Shown here piece by piece: positions 1 to 4,351 of a stretch of 5,259 nucleotides of DNA. Source of the stretch: Sedimenticola sp. (lineage in GTDB: Bacteria > Pseudomonadota > Gammaproteobacteria > Chromatiales > Chromatiaceae); assembly GCA_030619405.1 (NCBI GenBank), contig JAUXBK010000191.1, forward strand, positions 1 through 5,259. The letters are read 5' to 3'. The stretch's first letter is position 1. Every line of letters begins with the position of its first letter. The translations under genes were made by a program, and so were the position numbers. A model generated the notes under the pieces. It saw only the letters and a program-made list of their open reading frames with translations, was not told the origin of the DNA and did not search any database.

Positions 1-153
1 GCTCCTAGTACAGCAAATGTTAAGTGCGAGGTATCAGGGTGTCGGGTTACGGCGCGCTCATAATTATGTGATAACCTGAAATATCAGTGAGATGCGCGCC
101 TAACCCAACCTACATTATGTTCGTAGGGACTTAGCGTTTGCTGTACTAGGAGC
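1..153. mobile_element. MITE-like element with 25-bp terminal inverted repeats
   Basis: The first 25 bases (starting GCTCCTAGTACAGCAAA) and the reverse complement of 129-153 match at 23 of 25 positions. Nested inside is a second inverted repeat, GGGTTACGGCGCGC at 44-57 against GCGCGCCTAACCC at 94-106, with one bulged base. A 10-bp palindrome (CATAATTATG) lies near the centre at 59-68. The element has no coding capacity and is AT-richer than nearby genes. Small size, terminal inverted repeats and no open frame are typical of MITEs, which are moved by transposases encoded elsewhere. The TAACCCAACCTACA stretch at 101-114 resembles a dispersed intergenic repeat motif common in bacteria. The left end is the first base of the window, so no target-site duplication can be checked. 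It could instead be a large REP/BIME-type palindrome rather than a transposable unit. Confidence 0.7.
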
Positions 154-227
154 CAAAGGATCTTGACCCAATAACATTACTCACATTTTTTATGGGTAAC
201 GAGAGGGTTTTGATCTGGCAGAGATAG

Positions 228-243
228 TGGCCCCTATTTTGCT
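228..243 (+). promoter_or_regulatory. Candidate sigma-54 (RpoN) promoter
   Basis: The sequence TGGCCCCTATTTTGCT has the invariant GG (229-230) and GC (241-242) separated by exactly 10 bases, as required at -24/-12. It differs from the consensus TGGCACGNNNNTTGCW at two positions. Taking C242 as -12 places the transcript start near 254. That is downstream of the ATG at 250 and about 59 bases before the well-supported start codon at 313, so promoter and start choice agree. Sigma-54 promoters need an upstream-bound activator. No activator site was identified with confidence, although a bulged inverted repeat (166-174 / 190-197) lies upstream. A chance match is possible. Confidence 0.5.
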
Positions 244-300
244 TATTGTATGAGGATAACAGCCCAAAAACAGGCAAGATGTCAGATTATTAACGAATAC

Positions 301-306
301 GGGAGA
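301..306 (+). promoter_or_regulatory. Ribosome binding site deciding the start at 313
   Basis: GGGAGA lies six bases before the ATG at 313. The upstream in-frame ATG at 250 has no comparable site and would precede the predicted sigma-54 transcript start, so 313 is preferred. Confidence 0.65.
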
Positions 307-312
307 TACGCT

Positions 313-669
313 ATGATCAATCCAACCGGTAACGGCAATATTTTGACGGTCTCATCAGATCGTGGCACGAAGACCCAAGCCAGGGCCGATGATTCATTGG
401 GGGGAAACCGTCCACGGGAATCAGAGACCAGCACCACCCCAACCGGGAGTGACCGCATAGAGGTGAGCCAGGCAGCCCGTATCATCGGCCAGACTGAGCG
501 CGCGCCGGCTGCCCGCCCCGCGGGCAACATCGATAGCCCGGAGCAGGCATCGAAACTTGTCAACCATATCCGTCAGCAATTCCAGGGGGCTGGAGCTCAG
601 GCCCTGCAGGCCCAGTCAGGCTTACAGGGCGAGCGGCTCATTGCGCTGCTGCAGGGTTATGGGGGGTAA
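313..669 (+). CDS. Small hypothetical protein, disordered N-terminus and helical C-terminus
   Basis: Encodes 118 residues; I do not recognise a named family. Residues 1-70 are rich in Gly, Ser, Thr, Pro, Arg and Asp and look disordered. Within them, SDRIEVSQAA (46-55) resembles the short D-x-(V/I)-x-(L/V)-S-x-x-A motif seen near the start of FlgM-type flagellar regulators. Residues 75-91 (start SPEQASKLVNHIRQ) and 94-114 look like two amphipathic helices, ending LLQGYGG. No signal peptide, membrane helix or cysteine is visible. The gene is monocistronic in this window, with a candidate sigma-54 promoter upstream and a palindrome 3 bases after the stop. The motif and the promoter type together hint at a flagellar or motility link, but this is inference: the C-terminus does not match FlgM's sigma-28-binding region as I know it. 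An alternative in-frame ATG at 250 would add 21 residues and is poorly supported. It is convincing as a gene because of its ribosome binding site and codon usage. Confidence 0.7.
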   Translation: MINPTGNGNILTVSSDRGTKTQARADDSLGGNRPRESETSTTPTGSDRIEVSQAARIIGQTERAPAARPAGNIDSPEQASKLVNHIRQQFQGAGAQALQAQSGLQGERLIALLQGYGG

Positions 670-672
670 CCC

Positions 673-708
673 GTAGCCCGGATGGATTAAAAGCTTCAAC
701 CGGGCTAC
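673..708. repeat. GTAGCCCGG palindromic repeat, possible terminator
   Basis: GTAGCCCGG (673-681) pairs perfectly with CCGGGCTAC (700-708) across an 18-base loop. It starts 3 bases after the stop codon at 667-669. The GTAGCCCGGATGGA start matches a palindromic intergenic repeat widely seen in proteobacterial genomes. The hairpin may end transcription of the upstream gene, but no T-tract follows. Confidence 0.65.
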
Positions 709-720
709 AAACTGATCCCC

Positions 721-748
721 TGCCTTCTGCCTTCTGTCTTCTGCCTTC
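721..748. repeat. 7-bp tandem repeat array (TGCCTTC x4)
   Basis: Four contiguous 7-base units read TGCCTTC, TGCCTTC, TGTCTTC, TGCCTTC, with a single substitution in the third. The array ends two bases from the stop codon (751-753) of the minus-strand membrane protein gene, so it forms the start of that gene's 3' untranslated region. Confidence 0.85.
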
Positions 749-750
749 CG

Positions 751-1128
751 TCACCGCCCCCCCAACTCCAGCCGCTCCACCTCGGCCAGGGAGACACGAC
801 GTCCATCCGTGGTTTCGAACGAACGTTCACCCACATCCCCCCGGTAGGCCTGATAGACCACCTCCCTGCCGCTGCGGCTGTCGATCACTCGCACATCCAC
901 CACCTGGCTGGCATCCCGCCACGCCAGAAAAAGATAGATGCCGGTGCCGACCAGGGCCAGCAGCAGAAAACTGTAGGCAAAGACCCAGGGCAGCCGGCGG
1001 GTGCCGGCAATGACGGGCGGTGACAGCCGTTGCGCCTGCACATCCACCTCGGCGGATCGATTGCGAAGGCGGATGGCGAATATGGCACCGGCGATCACCA
1101 GCGCAGTAAGCAGGAGCTTCATGAACAT
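751..1128 (-). CDS. Hypothetical two-helix membrane protein
   Basis: Encodes 125 residues of unknown function. Hydrophobic segments span roughly residues 4-19 and 47-69. The stretch between them holds Arg20, Arg22, Arg24, Arg44 and Arg45, so by the positive-inside rule that loop is cytoplasmic and the C-terminal part (about 74-125) faces the periplasm. The C-terminal domain looks beta-rich: VVDVRVIDSRSGREVVYQAY (77-96), then a helix ending RVSLAEVERLELGG. Two starts are possible, Met1 (1128) and Met3 (1122); neither has a clear ribosome binding site. The gene lies divergent to the ankyrin lipoprotein gene with a 64-bp gap, which could hold promoters for both, but I could not identify them. 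The stop codon abuts a heptamer repeat array. It is a plausible real gene because of its coherent membrane topology. I recall similar short proteins in other gammaproteobacteria but cannot name a family. Confidence 0.7.
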   Translation of the reverse strand: MFMKLLLTALVIAGAIFAIRLRNRSAEVDVQAQRLSPPVIAGTRRLPWVFAYSFLLLALVGTGIYLFLAWRDASQVVDVRVIDSRSGREVVYQAYRGDVGERSFETTDGRRVSLAEVERLELGGR

Positions 1129-1192
1129 ATCGCCGGTACCATATCACGATCACGGCTTGCAGCGGAGCTCATCAACGATTTACTCTAGACGC

Positions 1193-1843
1193 ATGAAACT
1201 AACACACCTGTTACCCCTGTTACTGCTGCTGGTGCTTGGCGCCTGCAGTGAACCCGAAAAACCCACCCTCGGTCTCTACCCGGCCATACACCGGGGTGAC
1301 ATCGAGCAGATTCAGCGACAGATCTACTGGGGGGCGGATATCAACCAGATAGATGCCGATGGCCGCCGCCCCCTCCACGTGGCGGCCGAACAGGGGCGCT
1401 ATGTGGTGGTGAATATGCTGCTCAAGCACGGTGCGGATATCGATGCCCCGGATCGCCAGGGGCACTCCCCCCTCTACGGCGCGCTGATGGCGAGGCGCAC
1501 CCGGGTGGCCCAGCTGTTGATCGAAAAGGGGGCGACATTCGACCCGGATCTCTTGCTGGAGCAGGTGGTGGCCGCCGGTCTGAAAGGCCGGGACACCATT
1601 ACCCTGCTGATACGTCAGGGCGCCGACCCCAACCACCAGGGCAGCGACGGCAGCACCCCCCTGACCCGGGCGATCAGAGAAAACAACCGGGTACTGGCCA
1701 AGCACCTCATTGCCCAGGGCGCTGACGTGAACCGGCCGGACAGAACTGGAGAGACTCCCCTGGCCATTGCAACCAGCCAGGGTTTCAGCGCGATCGAACG
1801 TCTGCTGAAAAGCAATGGCGCACTGCTTGAAAAAGAGGGATAG
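1193..1843 (+). CDS. Ankyrin-repeat lipoprotein
   Basis: Encodes 216 residues. The N-terminus MKLTHLLPLLLLLVLGACS is a lipoprotein signal peptide with lipobox LGAC, so Cys18 should be lipidated after cleavage. Ser at +2 fits outer-membrane sorting by the enterobacterial rule. The mature part is a run of about six ankyrin-type repeats. The first is partial (about 27-53). A canonical one spans 55-86 (GRRPLHVAAEQGR, then LLKHGADID). Another spans about 88-115, with a degenerate central one (119-148) lacking the TPLH signature. Two more lie at 151-181 (GSTPLTRAIREN, LIAQGADVN) and 184-212. Ankyrin repeats bind proteins; the partner is unknown. The start at 1193 is chosen because it opens with the signal peptide; the frame stays open upstream to ATG 1001, but that would overlap the divergent gene and bury the signal. 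No strong ribosome binding site is visible. The next gene begins 62 bp downstream on the same strand and may be co-transcribed. Confidence 0.88.
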   Translation: MKLTHLLPLLLLLVLGACSEPEKPTLGLYPAIHRGDIEQIQRQIYWGADINQIDADGRRPLHVAAEQGRYVVVNMLLKHGADIDAPDRQGHSPLYGALMARRTRVAQLLIEKGATFDPDLLLEQVVAAGLKGRDTITLLIRQGADPNHQGSDGSTPLTRAIRENNRVLAKHLIAQGADVNRPDRTGETPLAIATSQGFSAIERLLKSNGALLEKEG

Positions 1844-1905
1844 CACCGGATCCCCGGTTCTGTTACCTTTCCCGGGTTTCCCAACCACGAACCAGGCAGG
1901 AGCAA

Positions 1906-2193
1906 ATGGCAGCTACTATCGATGAACTGACCATCAGTTATAGCGAAGACGGGACCGAGATCGTAAAGGAGCTGAACAAGGTGGTTCTCTCCAAAGGCGC
2001 CTGGTCCACCGTCATGTATCGCTACCAGGATTGGAATCGAACCAAGGGCGAGTACGGGCCGGAAAAGTACAGCATCCGCCGCTACCAGAAACGCGACGGC
2101 GAATACCTCTCGAAGTCCAAGTTCAATATCTCCAGCAAGGCCCAGGCCCGCGCCATCATCGACGCGCTGGAGAAGTGGACCGGGGAGGAATAG
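1906..2193 (+). CDS. Conserved-looking 95-residue hypothetical protein
   Basis: Encodes 95 residues, soluble, with no signal peptide or membrane segment. It is basic in the middle and rich in Tyr, Trp and Lys: KGAWSTVMYRYQDWNR (30-45), YSIRRYQKRDGEYLSKSKF (55-73). The C-terminal helix (76-93) reads SSKAQARAIIDALEKW. The pattern suggests a small alpha/beta fold. I recall similar proteins in sulfur-cycle proteobacteria, but I cannot give a function and no motif indicates one. AGGAG (1898-1902) lies only 3 bases before the ATG, with a second AGG at 1894-1896 at more usual spacing. It follows the ankyrin lipoprotein gene on the same strand, so an operon is possible, although a small 5-bp hairpin (1845-1858) lies between them. 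It converges on sbcB across a repeat-filled gap. Confidence 0.8.
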   Translation: MAATIDELTISYSEDGTEIVKELNKVVLSKGAWSTVMYRYQDWNRTKGEYGPEKYSIRRYQKRDGEYLSKSKFNISSKAQARAIIDALEKWTGEE

Positions 2194-2238
2194 TCAGGAG
2201 TCAGAATGGGATCGCGACGGATTCCGGACAGTTCCCTG

Positions 2239-2339
2239 GCTCCCACGCTCTGCGTGGGAACGCCCCCCCACGGCGCTCCTGCGCCGCATGGCGCCATGCC
2301 GCAACCCGGACATAGGTTCCCACGCGGAGCATGGGAACC
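2239..2339. repeat. Paired TTCCCACGC palindromic repeat (REP/BIME-like)
   Basis: Two short palindromes bound the segment. One is TCCCACGC/GCGTGGGA (2241-2248 / 2252-2259, loop TCT). The other is GGTTCCCACGC/GCATGGGAACC (2315-2325 / 2329-2339, loop GGA, one mismatch). They are also inverted copies of each other, so the whole segment can fold as a long cruciform. Between them lie GGCGC/GCGCC (2272-2276 / 2281-2285) and a perfect 14-bp palindrome GCATGGCGCCATGC (2286-2299). This TTCCCACGC-type repeat is common between genes in proteobacteria and often yields spurious short protein predictions with SHALRGN/PRGAWE-like strings. Here it fills the gap between converging genes and may act as a bidirectional terminator. 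Confidence 0.85.
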
Positions 2340-2362
2340 CGTAGCGGCTCCCGAATTCCGTT

Positions 2363-3787
2363 TCATTCCATCTCGATCGCCGCCGGCCAGTCCGCCAGTT
2401 CGGAGAGTATCACCCGATCACGCTCGCTGGTCTCTGATGAGACCATCGCCCTGGCCAGTTCGCCCCTGAACCCGCTCAAAGTGATGCCGGAGGCATCCGG
2501 GTCGGAGAGCCGTGCCCGCCGGAATTCGTCCCACTGCCTCCGTTCATCGGCAGAGAGGGTCTCCGGCCAGTTGCGTGCCCGGTAACGGAACAGCATCTCC
2601 GGCAACCGCCCATCGTCGAACAGCAGTTTCAGATCCGCCAGCGCGCCGGCTTCGGTATGCCGGACCTGTTCCACACGGCGTCGATCCGCATCACTGAAAA
2701 AACCACCCCCATAGAGATTCCGATCCGGGTCGGTAATGGGTTCGAAGCGGCGAGTGACATGGACTGCCTGGATCTTCTGCTCCAGCCCCCCGGCTGCCTG
2801 CAGTCGGGCCAGGTGGCGTTCCCCCACGGCGGCATCGACCCCCCAGCGCTCCGCAGCCTGGTCGGTCAGGGTGTTCATCGGCACCACCGCCGGAGATTTA
2901 TTGAGATGAATGGTCTTCAGGGGGATCCGTTCCACCCCCTCGGGCAGTGCATCCCGGGGGGTGAACAGCCGCTCCGCAATGGTCTCCGCATCAAGGGTCA
3001 GCAACGGCGTGGGATCCTGCATCAGATCGTAAACGATGACGCCGTTGGTGTTGGTCGGGTGGCGGGCCAAAGGAACCACCATGGCGATACAACCCCGGCT
3101 GGCGGGATACATGGAGGAGACGTGCAGCACCGGCTTCATCTCCCGCAGATTGAGCAGCGCGCCCACCCGCCGCTTGTCGCGCAGCGTCAGCAGATAGTTG
3201 AACAGACGGGGCTGGCGCCGCCGAATCAGCCGCGCCAGGTCGATGGTGGCGAAGACGTCGGAGAGCGCATCGTGTGCCCCTTCATGGCTGATTCCGTTGG
3301 CGGCGGTCAGCTCCTCCAGCCGAAAGCTGGTGGTGCCGTCCTCCCGCTGTGGCCACTCGATCCCTTCCGGCCGCAGGGCATGGGTCAGGCGCACCACGTC
3401 TATGATGTCCCAGCGGGAATTGCCGTTCTGCCACTCCCGGGCATAGGGATCGAAGAAGTTCCGGTAGAGACCGTAGCGGGTGACCTCATCATCGAAACGG
3501 ATGCTGTTGTACCCCACCCCGCAGGTACCCGGCCGGGACAACTCCCCGTGGATGGCGGCAAAAAACTCGGCCTCACGGACCCCTTCCCGCAGTGCTTTCT
3601 GCGGCGTGATCCCCGTGATCAGGCAGGCCTCGGGGTGGGGCAGCATGTCATCCGCCGGCCGGCAGAAGAGCATCAGCGGCCGACCCATCATCTTCAGCGA
3701 TGCATCGGTACGAACACCCGCAAACTGGGCCGCCCGATCCCGGCTAGGATCGGCGCCCCAGGTTTCGTAGTCATGCCAGTAGAACAT
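2363..3787 (-). CDS. sbcB: Exodeoxyribonuclease I (ExoI)
   Basis: Encodes 474 residues, close to the E. coli length of 475. ExoI digests single-stranded DNA 3' to 5' in the cytoplasm, acting in recombination and methyl-directed mismatch repair and binding SSB. The DEDDh exonuclease domain fills the N-terminal part: HDYETWG (Asp6, Glu8), YNSIRFDDEVTR (Asp99), and GAHDALSDV (His172, Asp177). These match E. coli Asp15, Glu17, Asp108, His181 and Asp186 with a constant offset of nine. The middle region (MKPVLHVSSMYPASRG, about 218-233) and the C-terminal helical part (FFSDADRR, FRYRARNWPETL) also follow ExoI. The N-terminus is nine residues shorter than E. coli. ATG 3787 is the only sensible ATG: an in-frame TAG lies two codons upstream, and the next Met (residue 33) is past the first catalytic residues. 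There is no Shine-Dalgarno sequence; the leader is pyrimidine-rich and part of a repeat. It lies downstream of rplS on the same strand, separated by 199 bp of repeats and a hairpin, so it is probably transcribed separately. Confidence 0.97.
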   Translation of the reverse strand: MFYWHDYETWGADPSRDRAAQFAGVRTDASLKMMGRPLMLFCRPADDMLPHPEACLITGITPQKALREGVREAEFFAAIHGELSRPGTCGVGYNSIRFDDEVTRYGLYRNFFDPYAREWQNGNSRWDIIDVVRLTHALRPEGIEWPQREDGTTSFRLEELTAANGISHEGAHDALSDVFATIDLARLIRRRQPRLFNYLLTLRDKRRVGALLNLREMKPVLHVSSMYPASRGCIAMVVPLARHPTNTNGVIVYDLMQDPTPLLTLDAETIAERLFTPRDALPEGVERIPLKTIHLNKSPAVVPMNTLTDQAAERWGVDAAVGERHLARLQAAGGLEQKIQAVHVTRRFEPITDPDRNLYGGGFFSDADRRRVEQVRHTEAGALADLKLLFDDGRLPEMLFRYRARNWPETLSADERRQWDEFRRARLSDPDASGITLSGFRGELARAMVSSETSERDRVILSELADWPAAIEME

Positions 3788-3789
3788 CA

Positions 3790-3900
3790 GGTACTAGGAA
3801 AGAGGAAAAAATGCTTTTTCCCTTGCCTTTTACCGTTTGTCACATGATCGAACATCGTTATTCTCTAAACCCGGACATCGGTCCTGTTTTTCCTAGTATC
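3790..3900. repeat. Inverted-repeat segment between sbcB and rplS
   Basis: TACTAGGAAA at 3792-3801 is the exact reverse complement of TTTCCTAGTA at 3889-3898, bounding a segment of about 110 bp. The left end is three degenerate 7-base units, GGTACTA, GGAAAGA, GGAAAAA (3790-3810). The last also pairs with TTTTTCC (3815-3821) around an ATGC loop. The interior is AT-rich and non-coding and should hold the sbcB promoter, which I could not place with confidence. It may be a small mobile repeat unit or simply two inverted heptamer arrays. Confidence 0.55.
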
Positions 3901-3919
3901 TAGTACCTAGGACCTAGTA
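3892..3919. repeat. 7-bp tandem repeat array (CCTAGTA x4)
   Basis: Four contiguous units read CCTAGTA, TCTAGTA, CCTAGGA, CCTAGTA, followed by a partial CCTG. All four contain CTAG, a tetranucleotide that is usually rare in proteobacterial DNA. The period of 7 is the same as in the array at 721-748, but the unit differs. The left-hand array at 3790-3810 is a diverged, inverted relative. Confidence 0.8.
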
Positions 3920-3924
3920 CCTGT

Positions 3925-3983
3925 CTTCCCCCCGGAACCTGGAACGCCCCGCGGTGCGGGGCGTTCCAGGTTCCGGGGGGAAG
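3925..3983 (-). terminator. Perfect 28-bp hairpin after rplS, candidate terminator
   Basis: Bases 3925-3952 are the exact reverse complement of 3956-3983, with a 3-base loop (GGT, 3953-3955). The stem is very GC-rich, with runs of six C and six G near its base and a GCGGGGCGTTCC core. On the minus strand it starts three bases after the rplS stop codon, where the trmD-rplS operon should end. No T-tract follows it, so it is not a textbook intrinsic terminator. It could instead protect the 3' end of the mRNA, or be a palindromic repeat unit that landed there. The hairpin itself is certain; its role is inferred. Confidence 0.55.
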
Positions 3984-3986
3984 GCC

Positions 3987-4331
3987 TCAGATTTTCTCTT
4001 TGATCCGAGCAGCCTTACCGGTGCGGCCGCGCAGGTAGTAGAGCTTGGCACGACGAACTGCACCACGGCGCTTCACCTCAATGCTGGCCAGCATCTTGCT
4101 GTGGGTCTGGAATACCCGCTCCACCCCCTCGCCATGGGAGATCTTGCGCACCGTGAAGGATGAGTTCAACCCGCGGTTGCGCTTGGCAATTACCACGCCC
4201 TCGAAGGCCTGCAGCCGCTCGCGATCACCTTCCTTGACCCGCACCTGTACGGTCACGCTGTCGCCCGGACCAAACGCCGGGATCTCACGGCCCATCTGCT
4301 CAGCTTCAAGTTCCTGGATGATGTTCGTCAT
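3987..4331 (-). CDS. rplS: 50S ribosomal protein L19
   Basis: Encodes 114 residues (E. coli L19 has 115). L19 lies at the interface of the 30S and 50S subunits and helps form an intersubunit bridge. The sequence follows L19 along its whole length: N-terminal helix MTNIIQELEAEQM, then FGPGDSVTVQVRVKEG (20-35), RLQAFEGVVIAKRNRGLNS (39-57), FTVRKISHGEGVERVFQTHS (59-78), and the basic C-terminus RRGAVRRAKLYYLRGRTGKA (88-107). AGGAG (plus-strand CTCCT at 4341-4345) lies nine bases before the ATG. It begins 20 bp after the trmD stop, consistent with the conserved rpsP-rimM-trmD-rplS operon, of which it is the usual last gene. A large hairpin follows immediately. Nothing in the protein is unusual. 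Confidence 0.99.
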   Translation of the reverse strand: MTNIIQELEAEQMGREIPAFGPGDSVTVQVRVKEGDRERLQAFEGVVIAKRNRGLNSSFTVRKISHGEGVERVFQTHSKMLASIEVKRRGAVRRAKLYYLRGRTGKAARIKEKI

Positions 4332-4351
4332 GGTCCTATGCTCCTGTTATC

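Noticed and set aside
1..153. CRISPR or toxin-antitoxin locus
   Set aside because: There are no regularly spaced direct repeats with unique spacers anywhere in the window, and no paired small genes with toxin or antitoxin motifs.
197..226. Possible sigma-28 (flagellar) promoter, TAACGAGA with GCAGAGAT
   Set aside because: Only 3 of 8 and about 5 of 8 bases match the consensus; the sigma-54 match nearby is much stronger.
250..312. Upstream ATG start for the first gene
   Set aside because: It lacks a ribosome binding site and lies upstream of the predicted transcript start, while ATG 313 has GGGAGA at good spacing.
1001..1192. Longer N-terminus for the ankyrin protein from ATG 1001
   Set aside because: It would overlap the divergent membrane protein gene and place the clear lipoprotein signal peptide internally.
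1845..1858. Small hairpin ACCGG/CCGGT after the ankyrin gene as a terminator
   Set aside because: The stem is only five pairs with a four-base loop and no T-tract; it is too weak to call.
1220..1888. Minus-strand open frame opposite the ankyrin lipoprotein gene
   Set aside because: It is a shadow frame; the sense strand has a signal peptide, lipobox and ankyrin repeats.
2206..2469. Plus-strand frame starting after an AGGAG-like sequence in the converging gap
   Set aside because: It is translated from the TTCCCACGC palindrome and then runs antisense into sbcB. PRGAWE/HGAPAPHG-like strings are a known artefact of this repeat.
2657..3847. Long plus-strand open frame (396 codons) opposite sbcB
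   Set aside because: It is antisense to a fully conserved exonuclease gene. Its Gly/His/Pro/Gln-rich composition is typical of the shadow frame of a GC-rich gene, and it shows no recognisable domain.
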